NCBI GenBank assembly: GCA_008711295.1
Contig: VUYV01000007.1
Coordinates: 6,960,503 to 7,024,502, forward strand
Source of the DNA: Anarhynchus alexandrinus
Taxonomy: Eukaryota > Chordata > Aves > Charadriiformes > Charadriidae
Direction: 5' to 3'
DNA: 64,000 nt
Part shown: positions 45,931 through 64,000 of the stretch, in pieces
Numbering within the stretch: position 1 is the stretch's first letter
How the letters are laid out: every line of letters starts with the position of its first letter
The notes under the pieces: model-generated
The model's input: the letters and a program-made list of their open reading frames with translations, nothing else
Told to the model about the DNA's origin: nothing
Database searches by the model: none
Made by a program: the position numbers and the translations under genes

Positions 45931-47324
45931 CTAAGAGTATTAAAAATCAGTGGAAAACTTGGTTGCATGCTGTATGACTCCACAATTTCCCTGCTATGCC
46001 CACACTCACACTGTCATTACTGCTTGCCAAGGGGTTATGGATCTTTTTGAGTGAAAGGTAGTACATAAACACGTTATTGTTGCTTACATCGACTGATTTA
46101 CTGTGTTTCCTTGTGAAACCAATGGCTCCCATTTAAAACTGGATCCCAAAGCCAAGAAATGTTTGCTGTAACAGCAGTAGTAGCAGTAACTGATGTCAGG
46201 GTTATGGTACGTGGCAACGGTGTCTTGGGCAATACTTCTTGCAGGGGGAGTGCAATGAGTTTTCAGCTAAACATTCTAAGAAAATGATGTTTTTGTGACG
46301 ACATTGCATACGTCTGTGTGTTAGTTTGGATTTACCATCCAGAAGAGCGTCCGTCTAATAATCTCAAAAGTGTTGTATTCCAGAAGACTTGTGAAATAGG
46401 TGGCCAGATAGAGGGGAGAGATGGTGTCAGTGTTCCCACTGAGGGATAGGTGCATCTGTGGGTAGACCTCAGAGAAAACCCACCCAGGGAAAATGTTTCT
46501 TTAGTTTCACTTTTCTCAAATTACACTTTTATATCCCCACAAAAGAAAGATATGTGGTCATTCTCATCACTTCTTGCTAGAGTTCTCTTAACTCAGAAGG
46601 TGACTTCTGCAGAGAAATTTGAAGTTTGGGCATTTATTCATATGGTTAGTCACCATCTTAAGACAAATTTAAGACTAAAACTTCTCAGAAGAGTTATTTT
46701 AAGTCATTGCAAACAATTTACTACAATCTGATTCTATCTGAAAATCTCCAATAATGGCTGCACGCTGTATTAAAAAAAATCAAGGCCCACATTGATCTTT
46801 AGCTGAGCTAGATCAATAAGAACAATTCATGATAAAATAACTGAGGGAGGGCATTTTGATTCAGGTTTAAATGCAAGTTACTCTCAGCACAGTGTCCTTC
46901 CTTTTATTGTATGGGGATTTTCTCTCCATGTTTCTGGTGAATTTAATACTGCTGACAGCTGCTGAGCTAATAGCCCTAGATGCTAACGTGCTGTCTTCCA
47001 GCAAGGGTGTAGCACTGCAGAGGAAGAGCTTTGTCTATATGCTGTAAAAAGCCTTTTCCGTAATGTTGTACCAAAGAAATGAGAGGACGGTTTATAATTC
47101 TGATTGTGAAATACATTCACTTTGCTTTGAGGCAACTCATATGGAAAAGATAGGAAAAGGGCGAGTTTTTCCCCAGGGAAATGCTGTAAATATCAGCTGG
47201 GGTTGGGAATCACCTTTCATACTGGGTTTTTAACAAAATAAAAAACACAAACAAACAACCTTCTGGAAGATACAACAGTTTGGAAAGCCTGGTTTTTCTT
47301 TACTTCAGACTCCTGCTGTATAGG

Positions 47325-47455
47325 GTGCAGACAGGAGGATCTGAGCTGGAATCCAAACCTAGCTTGTGCTCTAACCTGCTTTGTAAGTTTGGGCAAATCC
47401 CATCTCTTTTGCTTCATGAAAAATTAGGGCTGACAGGTATTGTAAGAGATTATTT
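47325..47455 (+). mobile_element. MIR-like SINE fossil (second copy)
   Basis: The order GAGCTGGAATCCAAACC, TTTGGGCAAATCCCATCTC, TTCATGAAAAATTAGGGCTG and ACAGGTATTGTAAGAGATTA follows the MIR consensus (ggttcgaatcccggc, ttgggcaagt, tcatctgtaaaatggggata). It is degraded and called by eye only. Confidence 0.5.
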
Positions 47456-47459
47456 ACCC

Positions 47460-47800
47460 CATCCTTCTCCCTGAGAAAAGAACAATTCTTCCTAAACTGT
47501 TCAGAACAGATGTTCTACTAATTTCTTGTTAAACAAAAATATCCGATGGTGACTATTCCACTGCTTCCCTAGGAAATTCGTTGCGGTGCTCAACTATCCT
47601 TACCCTTAACCCAACCTCTAGTTTCTATCGCCTTTTCCAAGATGTAAGCTCATTATTTCTTGTCCTAGACTCACTGCATGCAGAGAAGAGCTAATTCCCT
47701 CCTGCTCTGCAGCAACCTTTTGCATATTTGAAGATGATATAATGCCTCCTTTCAGTTACGTCTTCTCTTCTTCAGACTAAACGCTTTGTAAAGTGTTCTA
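47460..47800 (-). mobile_element. Ancient CR1/L3-like LINE fossil
   Basis: Read on the plus strand this resembles an antisense CR1/L3 3' region: CCACTGCTTCCCTAGGAAAT, TTATTTCTTGTCCTAGAC, then GCCTCCTTTCAGTTACGTCT and TCTCTTCTTCAGACTAAACG. The motif order is right but divergence is high, pointing to a pre-avian insertion. It directly follows a MIR-like fossil. Confidence 0.45.
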
Positions 47801-49309
47801 AGACGAGAATAAAAACGCTCTGCAGGCTAGATTTTTGAAGGGTTCTGTTCCAGTGTAGCCACCAAGTTTGAAGCAAAAGCATTTTCAAAAGCAGCGTTTT
47901 CTCACTAGGGATGGAGAATCGCGCTTAGGCGGAGCTGGTCCCAAAGGCTATGTCCATGCTGTCATTCCAACTGCGCCTAACACCTTTCTCAAATCCAGAC
48001 TCACCAACTGTCTGTGCTGTCGACACGCAGACGTCGGTGAAGGCTGAGATGAGGAGGGAAAGGTCAAGCGAGTCTCGGTGTGGATCTAAGTTTTCCTTCT
48101 CACAGTCTCTGCAGATTATTCATGAGCGGAACACGCGATAGCCCAGCCTGTCAGCAGATACTCTGATTGTGGCTCTTCTGAAGCACCATATGGATGCTTT
48201 CAGCCTGAGCTGCAGCCCTGCTAACAGTTGGTAGCGTGGATGAAAACCGCACGACGCGTCAGTGCTGGGTATTGCTGGCCCTGCCACGGGGACTGACCTG
48301 TACACCCCAAAACCAATGCTAGGCGCTTTCACCGGGGCTTGTCCTCCTGCCCGCAGCCACACAGCCTGCGGCAGCCCCAGATGGACAGCTCTGAGAATGT
48401 GGCGGGATTTCCCCAGCCCAGAAAATGGGTTTTTAAAAGGCAGGCATTTAAATGAGAAAGAATTCTGTTGAAACAGAAATTTGGGATCGCTAGTTTAAGT
48501 TTCAGATGTATCAGCCTTCTGATGATCACCCACTATGTCTCACCTGCTGTCCCTGGACAGTGATGTGATGGATAGAACATTCATAGACCTTAGGGCTGTT
48601 TTTCTTTCCTTGGTTAGTCACATCTTTAATAGTCTCATCCTATAATTATACAGCCACCGGAACTGTATGACCCTGAATCACAAAATTAGGTAACGAACCC
48701 TCATTCCAGCATGCGAGCGCAGCATCACTCTAACTTCAATGCATCGTTCCCCCTCCAAAAAATGTAAAAACCCTGATAATCTCTAAGATGGTTAGAAAAC
48801 GGTACCTTTCCCTCTGCTCATAAGGACACCACTGGCTGCAACTCCCCACTGTCCCTTCAGCCGCTGGAGTGTACAGTGAGATTGTGTAGTCCTATTGCTA
48901 TAAAACCGTTCCTATATTTCAAAACACGGCGCCGGGAACATATGTGAGAGAAGGAGAAAGAAAGGCAGCTGAAAGTCCACAGCCAACAGCTTGTGTCAGA
49001 AAGCTGCTACAGGAGGAAACAGTTGGACATTTTTAATCGCGACGCGGTATCTGCAGGACGAATGCCAGCAAACTTGGCTTGCAACTGAAATTGTTTGCGA
49101 TCTAATCAATTCCTGACAAACCGCCTGAGCCCGGAGGGTGGGCTTCAAAGTGCATTGGAACACCTGCCCCTAAAATTTTCTTCCCCGAGCATAAACTTTG
49201 CCATGGTCTCCTCATACTTATGTCTATCTGTGCCGAAGGCAAACTGAAGGCAAATTGCTAAACTTGCACCCCTGCATGGAGGCAAAGTCGCTTAAGAGCA
49301 CATGTTGTT

Positions 49310-50000
49310 GAGGGACGACATGGTGGGTCACTCTGAGGTGGCTGTGGCTGTGTGTGGCTGAGAGGGAACATGGCAGGGCACTCTGAGGCGGCCATGGCTG
49401 TGTGTCGCTGAGAGGGGGGCATGTCAGGGTGCCCCAAAATGGCCATGGTTGTGTGTCGCTGATGGGGGACGCTGGCAGGGTACTCTGAGGTGGCCATGGC
49501 CATGTGTCGCTGAGGGAGGACATGCTGGGGTACTCTGAGGTGGCCATGGCTGTGTGTCGCTGAGAGGGAACATGGCAGGGCTCTCTGAGGCAGCCATCAC
49601 CATGTATTACTGAGAGGGGACACTGGCAGGGCTCTCTGAGGAGGCCATGGCTGTGTGTTGCTGAGAGGGGGGGCACGTCAGGGTGCCCCAAAATGGCCAT
49701 GGTTGTGTGTCGCTGATGGGGGACGCTGGCAGGGTACTCTGAGGTGGCCATGGCTGTGTGTCCCTGAGGGAGGACAGGTTGGGGTACTCTGAGGTGGCCA
49801 TAGCTGTGTGTCCCTGAGGGAGGACAGGTTGGGATACTCTGACGTGGCCATGGCTGTGTGTTGCCAAGGGTGGACGCTGGCAGGGCTCTCTGAGGCGGCC
49901 ATGGCTGTGTGTCCCTGAGGGAGGACAGGCTGGGGTACTCTGAGACGGCCATGACTGTGTGTCGCCGAAGAGGAACACGGCAGGGCGCTGAGACGGCCGT
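49310..50000. repeat. 50-bp minisatellite upstream of MAP1LC3B
   Basis: About 14 tandem copies of a 50-bp unit around TACTCTGAGGTGGCCATGGC then TGTGTGTCGCTGAGGGAGGA. Copies of TACTCTGAGG or CTCTCTGAGG start at 49481, 49531, 49581, 49632, 49735, 49785, 49835, 49885 and 49935, so the period is 50 with a few indels. A distinctive variant (GTGCCCCAAAATGGCCATGG) recurs 254 bp apart (near 49423 and 49677), showing a five-unit higher-order duplication. The array stops about 240 bp before the LC3B ATG. A 281-codon frame read through it on the minus strand is a by-product of the repeat. Confidence 0.93.
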
Positions 50001-50236
50001 AGCCGCGACCCCCGCGGGATCAGGCGCCGGGGCGCGGCGGGCGGTGGCGGGCGGCCCTCCCCGCCACACTCAAGATGTCGGCGCCGCCGCGGCGGTACCC
50101 GCCCCGCCGTGACGTGCGGCGTCAGCTGACGGCGGAGCCGCCGGTGGCGGCGGCGGGGGGCGGGCGCCGGCACTCGCAGTTGTCCGCCGCCGCCGCGCAG
50201 AGCCTTCGCCGGGCCTGAGGCCGAGCCGCCGCCACC
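50000..50236 (+). promoter_or_regulatory. MAP1LC3B CpG-island promoter and 5' UTR
   Basis: Dense CpG sequence without a TATA box continues into intron 1. It contains a CRE/ATF half-site TGACGTGC at about 50110, a palindrome GTCAGCTGAC at 50121-50130 (E-box CAGCTG core) and GC boxes (CCCGCCCCGCC, GGGGGGCGGG). LC3B is known to be induced by ATF4/CHOP and MiT/TFE factors; whether these sites mediate that here is inference. The ATG has a strong Kozak context (GCCGCCACCATGC). Confidence 0.7.
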
Positions 50237-57827
<7,591 letters not shown>

Positions 57828-58111
57828 GACACGCAAGCGGCTTCTAGCCTAGGATTTTGGTTTACCCTTGGCCATCACCCCCACTCTTCCCCACACACAC
57901 CCCAGGGAAAGAAACGGATGTCACCTACGCTCTCAGTACCTTAGCATAGTCTTGCTTTAGCAGGTGTCTCATCTTACCTTGCCTTGTTTGTGACTATTAA
58001 ACAGTACAGACGAGCACCTCCAGCTTTGAAACCTGCTGTAATATTCCACACAGGCACATTTACATTTCTGGACTTTATGAATGGAACCCAATTGTGCATG
58101 TGACAATTGCA

Positions 58112-58117
58112 AATAAA
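58112..58117 (+). terminator. Proximal MAP1LC3B poly(A) signal candidate
   Basis: Canonical AATAAA 285 bp past the stop codon in an A/T-rich context. It would give a short LC3B transcript. Confidence 0.5.
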
Positions 58118-60209
58118 GGGACACTCGATTGACTTTAACAAGCAAACAGGCACCAGAGAGGAGCTAAAGTGTTTTGTGTGACAGTTTTCTGGAAAAATCT
58201 CCCTATGATTCCTTAAATTTTTTATTTTTATTTTTTTTAAATGGGAAGGCTTCTCATGAGAGCAAATGTTTTAATGTTCCAAAGCGGAGCTTTGTCTTCT
58301 GCAGCAAAATGAGACTCGTGGCAGTGCTGCAGTGAGTTAAGGCAAGTGCTTGGGGTGAGCTGGGGGAGTACAACTCTTTTTTGTCTCTGTTTTTTGTGGC
58401 ACCGCCAACTTAGGAGTGGTGCCAGTTTCTGAAATACTCATACCAAACACCACAGCTTTATTGTAGTTTTAGGAAGTGTTTAACTGTAAAATACACACCT
58501 GGACAGGTAACACTGAAAAAAAGTCCAGTCCATTACGAATTTCCAATCCCTGTGTGTCCAGTGAAACACTGATGTTCATACGGGCTCGCTTCCAAAAGAT
58601 GATTTCCCCCCTAGCCCGGAGGTTTGCCGTTCCCTTGCCCGGCACAGAGTCTGCTGGGAGAAGGTAGTGGAGGGACCCGCTGCCAGCGCCCGGGGCTGTC
58701 CCGCTGCGCGCAGGCGGCCGCCGAGCGGGCTAGTGCAATCTGAGACACGAGCAGCGCCCGTGTCGCTGGCGCTCCGGGGAGCGCCGCCCGTCCTCCGCGT
58801 CTCCATCTGCTGGGCAGGGCGGGCGCCCTCAAGGCCTCCGACGCGAGCGGGCCAACGGCTTTGTTGTACACACCTCCGTACCGAACATTGGACTGGGACG
58901 TGCCACTGGAATTACCAACCCACACTGCCTAACCAGTCTGTCACTTGTTTTGCATGTTACCACCGGGGAGGGGGGGGTCAGGGAGAACCGCTTTTAGAAG
59001 CAGCTCACGCCCAGGAGTTGCTGAGAGTTGACGAACAAATGCGCTTTTTGTTTTCCATCACTGAAGCCTCCTGCCACTCGCATGGGGTTCGGAAGATCTC
59101 GGTGTTACTACTGTCCTGAGCAGGGAGGCAGCCTGTGCAGAGGAAAGGTATCTCGTAGGACCTGTGTTTTTCCTCTAGAGTCGTTGTCAAGTGAAGTGTA
59201 GCAGGATGAGATTACTCTTGTATATTATGTGTCTGTGAACTAACTACATCTGTTACTGGAAGCTAACTTACTATAACGGGGGGGGAAAAAGAAGCAATAC
59301 TACTGCGTCTTGGCACTCTAGCTCAATAAGGTGTACAATTTGTACCTACCTACACCTCTTTGCATGCATCTCGTTCACAATGCTTACTTCCGATTTTTTA
59401 TTGTTCTTTGTGTTTTTACTCCAAGGTAAACTTTTAAATGCAGCTTGTTCTATGTTTAGTTTTGTTCGTGTAAGAAATTGTTTAACTCATAACTGACAAC
59501 CATACTTGTAATTACGTGATTGACTGATATTCCTGTACAAATGTTGCTTTTTTAAAATTAATACAGTGCTGATATGGATGGATTACATCCCAACTTAAAT
59601 ATGGCTTGCGTGGTTATTTCTAGACAGCTTTCTTAAATCGCATCTCTGTAGGGAAGGGCACGGAGGGGTCTGTTCCACCTGCTTCAGGACGCATGAGGTG
59701 GTGAACTGGGTCCTGCTGACAGTGACTTGTACTGAAACTTTTGATACTGAGCGTCATTAACAACTTGGAGCAGGAGCTACCACCCGCCTTCCAGGAGGAA
59801 TTTCAGGTGTAATTGCCCTGTAAAAGTTCTGCTTTGTAGATGGGTACGGACCGGGACACCCGGATGGGTTTCTGTATCCCCATTGTGTTTCTGTTCCTAC
59901 TCAACCAACCTCTCCCTCACGGCTTCAATCTCCTGGTGCTTGAATCTGCTACTCAGGCACCAACCCCAGGCACCGGCCACAAAAGGTTTAAAGACACAGC
60001 TTCCCTGCTCGTCTTCATCCTCCGGCAGTTTCCCCTTCCCTGGGAAATGGGGTCTGGGCTGGGGTGGGCAGCCGGAGTGGGGTAACAAACAGCAAGTGCA
60101 AACCTCTTCGGAGCCGGGAGCTGAGTGGAGGAGAGGAGAGCGATCGCGAGTGCTATAACAGAGCTGTGATTCACGCGCAGATGTCTGTGGGTGGAGAGAC
60201 AGCAAAAGT

Positions 60210-60215
60210 AATAAA
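60210..60215 (+). terminator. Distal plus-strand poly(A) signal candidate
   Basis: Canonical AATAAA followed within 15 nt by a genomic A16 run. It would be the most distal LC3B end. The A-run would also cause internal priming in oligo-dT libraries, so read evidence needs care. Confidence 0.35.
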
Positions 60216-60333
60216 GGGAATTAACCAAAAAAAAAAAAAAAAGTCCCTGGTTACTGCCAAGCTGGAGAAGCCCCCACACAGATGAAGCCCCTTTAAATTA
60301 AAAAAAAAAATACAAAGGGATTCTGTTTAACTC

Positions 60334-60339
60334 TTTATT
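60334..60339 (-). terminator. Minus-strand poly(A) signal, probable end of ZCCHC14
   Basis: AATAAA on the minus strand (tttatt on plus) within very AT-rich DNA typical of a 3' UTR end, about 120 bp from the distal plus-strand signal. In human the next gene after MAP1LC3B is ZCCHC14 on the opposite strand. Confidence 0.5.
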
Positions 60340-62773
60340 TTCCATACATTAAATTTACTCAGATAAAAACATTCTAAAAATGTACAATTTTACTTTTAAC
60401 AAAGTATAATAAAACATAAAAATCCCAATACCAGAATACTTGACATTTACAATTCAAAATCAAATTAGCTGAATATTAAATATTTACAAAACTATTTAAA
60501 ATATTTATAAAGTTACATGCACAATTTGTAATACTAGAATTGACCGAAGTAAAAGAAATGGCTCAAATGGGAGCAGGAGTTTCCTTCATTCCTAGTGGAA
60601 AGTTATGTCCAAGAGAAGCTGTTAATCTGCACTTGAAAACACACAGGATCTGCTTTCTGCTTCAGTACCAACACGTTTCTTGCTCACGTATGACAAATTT
60701 AAGAGAGCAAAGGGGTAGTTCCAAGGGTTTATTCCAAGAGATGGCGGTGGGCAGTTACCTCAAGCAGCAAAAGCCGTCTCGACTCTCACACGCGCTGCGC
60801 CACGTGGATTCCTGTCCAGATTTGCCCACATCCATCTCATTCTAGAGGTGTTCTAGACTACCCCGAATCCACAGCTCCGAGTGTCTGTGACCTCCAATAA
60901 ACAGACAGCTAACCCACACGCGGGGGTTTTGGATGACGTCATTTTTATTTTGGGGAGTAGTGTTGCTCTGCCGAATACCACCCACTACGTTTAATTTTTG
61001 AGTACCTTCACCCTGAAGCTTGCCAGCGAGAAATAGCACGAAACAGAATTTTGGGTAACGGTAAAGGTCTAGTGTTAGGCCGTTATTTTCAGAAGTCTGG
61101 CGCTTAATTTGCCAAGATTTAACGACCGTGGTATGAAAAAGTTTCACAAAAAGTGGAGTGTGATGTGTTATCTTAAGGAAAAGTACTGTGGAACACTCTG
61201 ATCGATACCTCACTTGCTAAAATGAGGCTTCCCTCTTGGCTCTCCTGCTGTTTAGCGTCGAGCCTGGCATATTTATTAATGCTTAATTTGCAGACTGCCA
61301 GTGCGAGGAGGAGTTTGCTGGAAATTCCATCCTATTTTGAGCGTTTCCATCACCAACACTCCCAAATGGAAAACACTGCTGAAACTGCACCGCGCGTCGC
61401 TCACTCCCCCAAGGGACGACTCATCGCTAACTTCTCTGTGCCCCTGCAGAGGGATGACTTGGGATTCCCTTCCGTCTTACACTTAAGAATCATTTCTATT
61501 CCACAGTGAAATCCATTTTGAGAACTAATGCTTTTTATACTTTCAGGACAAAGATAGGAATAAATAGCATTCTTTGAAATCTCCATCTTTCAATGTATAA
61601 AAATAGGTTTTAAGAACTGGTTCTTTCAGCCAGTGAAGCTGGAACTACTATTCTAAAAGAAGCTGCCTTACTTTTCGGGGGGGAAAGATGGATTTGTGCC
61701 TTTTAAAAACAGAGTAAGGATTATTTTATGGAACTAAAGTGCTGTGTTGAGACTTACCAACTTTGGTTGTTCTTGGTACAAAGCGGACAGCGTTCGCTAG
61801 CAGATCTGAAGCCACGACTCGCTCTCATTTAGGGGAGGCTCTGCCATCGCTGCTGGCTCATCAATCATTTCTCTGTTACGCTCACGTTGCTTTAAGGTAC
61901 TCAAGACTTCTGAGTTTGAACTTACTCTAAAACCAGACTTCACCATTTAAAAACGTTACTTAAAAGTACACATAAGCCACTTTAGGAAACATCAGCCTTA
62001 ACTTTACACAAAGGAAACAATCCCAAAGAAAGCTCTGAAGAAAGGAATGAAACAGTTTGCTGGACAGAAGTTCAGTTTTACAGTCCTTTTGTTACGGTTT
62101 CGACTCTGTGATGAATATTAGACGAGACTGTGTGCCCAGCCCTGGGCATTCAAACAAAATGCAACTGGTACAGAAATTTTTTTTTTTTTTTGCTGTTGAT
62201 TTTTGCTATTTTGAGAGGGTTTTTAACACTTGCATGTGTGTTGAAATACAGTTTATTTAAATACAATTCAGTTTTAAAATAGTGTTTAAAAAAAGTGAAA
62301 AAAAATGTTAAAGTTTGGCTTTCAGCACATGTTCCAGGCCACTGGAGAGACCCTCAAAGCTGTGAATAGTAAACATCGTCACCGAAAACTGCACGTTTCC
62401 TTCAGCGTAATACAGTATGACAGATTGTTCCTACCATTGTCTCAAGCTCATTAAGGCAAAGTAAATTGCATTGTCAGTTTTCATCACTTTAGTGTTGTAG
62501 GTCTGAAGGTTGTTCATTAGAATACGGGTAACCTCCTCGAGCACGGGCAGAGCGAACAGAAGCGTTTCAGCAGTGTGTGTGCAATGCTGCGGGTACTGTC
62601 AGCGGGGCTGAGAATACACAAATCCCATTCTTTTTTGTTTTTCATTGCATAGGAATAAAAATCATCCTTTTTTTTTTTTTTCTGTTAAACCAAACGTTAG
62701 GCAAATTTAGATTTTGGTTTCCACGAAGCCAAATGCGCTATGAGCTGCAGATCGCTCCCTGGACCGAGTTTGG

Positions 62774-62831
62774 TTTCTGGCCATCTCATCGTCACTGTGC
62801 CATTTCTGGCCATCTCATCGTCACCGTGCCT
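62774..62831. repeat. 29-bp direct duplication
   Basis: Two adjacent copies of TTTCTGGCCATCTCATCGTC followed by ACTGTGCCA or ACCGTGCC, starting at 62774 and 62803. A recent local duplication inside the presumed ZCCHC14 3' UTR. Confidence 0.85.
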
Positions 62832-64000
62832 CTCCGGTGATGCTCCTTTACCCTGCCCACCTCCCCGGCGAGGCTGCTGAGCACTCGCTGAGAAAGCGGG
62901 ACTGAAGGATGGCCCAGAATATTTCTTTCCTATGAACATGGTCCAGGAAGGTCTCGACTGTCAATCTGCTGCGTTACCCCTCACACTGATGTTCCATCGC
63001 TAAGGCCCCATCTCGGAGCAGCTCTGCACCACCACCACCACCACCACACCTCCTTCTCGGGTATGACTGCCCTCACCTCCCAGCGAAAGTCAGCTGTGCC
63101 ACTACAAACGCTATTATTCATCCTGGTGTGGTTTAAACTGGTGTAAGAAATACCTCCAAGTGTAAACAAGGCTTCAGACTTTAAAGGTGTCTTCCAAATT
63201 ACAGTTTGCAAATATCCCTATGTCAGACATTTTAAAGAGAAGGCCTCACCCATTTAATGCTGTCAAATTCCTCGGGTGAGCCACGAGGATCAGCATCTTC
63301 TTTCAACCAGACAGGACCAAACTATTTCAAATTAGCAGTTCGAGATTTGTTTGGCTTCCTCTCAAGTCCTAATTTAGATTTGTCACCCACAAATTATGTA
63401 CGCTAAGTAGTTAACACCAAAGCTAGTCATCTACAATCTATTGCAACGAAGGAGGCTGACAATAAATCCTTCAAAGTCGTGATAATAATGAAGTTTACTA
63501 CCTTTTACATGTTTGACTTCTACCACTTCTGAATCCTGTAGCAAAAGCCTTGGGGTAGGAGTCAAAGGGGGTTTTTTATATAAAGTAAAGCAAAAGCTTA
63601 CAAACTCTGCTGCCAGAGTTGTTTTTTTTTTTTTTTCTTTTTTAGGATGGTTTAAAATTCATTTACAAAAGCAGAATAATAAGGTTTCTGTGAAAGAGAC
63701 CTATATACAGTAACAGGACGTAAAGGTTGTTTTGTGTATTACAGGAAAATATCCTTGAAGCCTTTATGACTCTGGAGTCTCTGGGACTTGGACCCTTGGA
63801 AACTAAGTTTATTCCACTGCTGGGAACCCAGCACTATCTAGCAATAAGTGAGACAATGAAGCACAAGTTTGTTTCCAGAAGGAACCGAAACTGCCGTGTG
63901 TGTTCTTTTGGAAGGGAATGGAGAGACTGACTTAAGATTTTTATTGTGTCGTTAAGTCCCATAGCCTGCTGGTGCCAATTTTTTTAAAAGTTGGAACTTC

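Larger units (their letters stand above)
42505..49309. other. Intergenic between tRNA-Met and the 50-bp minisatellite
   Basis: No gene recognised. It holds two MIR-like fossils and a CR1/L3-like fossil. A 64-codon minus-strand frame with a good Kozak ATG (42919 to 42725) begins MATAASRPSPRVRPVDSHSG; it is unsupported otherwise. Confidence 0.55.
57828..60230 (+). other. MAP1LC3B: MAP1LC3B 3' UTR (probable extent)
   Basis: No coding frame is credible here. Possible ends are AATAAA at 58112-58117 (about 290-nt UTR), a variant hexamer AATACA at 59560-59565 preceded by TGTA and followed by GT-rich sequence, and AATAAA at 60210-60215. Mammalian LC3B has a UTR of roughly 2 kb, which favours one of the distal sites. 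The CpG-rich patch at 58600-58860 inside this interval is unusual for a UTR. Confidence 0.55.
60315..64000 (-). other. ZCCHC14: Probable ZCCHC14 3' UTR (partial, continues beyond window)
   Basis: 3.7 kb with no convincing coding frame on either strand; I looked for a CCHC zinc knuckle and saw none. The stretch is AT-rich with homopolymer T and A runs and an end-type poly(A) signal at its left edge. Assignment to ZCCHC14 rests on conserved order with human 16q24.2 and on that gene's long 3' UTR, not on sequence identity I can verify. Confidence 0.4.

Noticed and set aside
60227..60242. A16 run after AATAAA as a processed retrocopy tail
   Set aside because: There is no preceding intronless coding copy and no target-site duplication. 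It is a genomic A-run within the UTR area.

Overview
This is a vertebrate, almost certainly avian, nuclear genomic window. The main evidence is an intronic CR1 LINE 3' end with the bird-type ATTCTATG terminal repeats, small GT-AG introns, CpG-island promoters and a gene order that matches human 16q24.2 (chicken chromosome 11 from general knowledge). Nothing bacterial or viral is present, and there is no CRISPR array. Species cannot be fixed from the sequence.

Layout. Positions 1-19.4 kb are intergenic. The first ~9 kb are GC-rich with AT-rich islands that look like conserved noncoding elements. A GGGAT microsatellite lies at 3.6 kb. A 51-bp minisatellite at 10.5-11.1 kb ends beside a near-consensus CTCF site. 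Three phase-compatible, splice-flanked open segments of unknown identity sit at 14.8-15.8 kb on the minus strand. From 19.6 to 42.1 kb the minus strand carries FBXO31, the F-box substrate receptor of an SCF ubiquitin ligase. All ten coding exons can be placed, but the initiator ATG is lost at a single-N assembly flaw in exon 1. FBXO31 intron 1 holds a CR1 fragment and several unexplained exon-like segments. An elongator tRNA-Met(CAT) gene lies on the minus strand at 42.43-42.50 kb. From 42.5 to 49.3 kb the intergenic sequence has fossil MIR-like and CR1/L3-like repeats. A 50-bp minisatellite with a 254-bp higher-order unit (49.3-50.0 kb) abuts the CpG-island promoter of MAP1LC3B (LC3B), whose four coding exons (50.24-57.83 kb, plus strand) encode a complete 125-residue protein. 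The LC3B 3' UTR runs to about 58.1-60.2 kb. It is tail-to-tail with a minus-strand poly(A) signal at 60.33 kb that probably ends the long 3' UTR of ZCCHC14; no ZCCHC14 coding sequence reaches this window.

The two protein genes act in protein turnover (FBXO31 in ubiquitin-proteasome degradation, LC3B in autophagy). I see no evidence that they are co-regulated beyond ancient synteny. The remaining long open frames are chance frames in GC-rich or tandemly repeated DNA. I did not find a clearly new system. The best leads are the unexplained exon-like segments, the two promoter- or CTCF-adjacent minisatellites and the conserved-looking noncoding islands.
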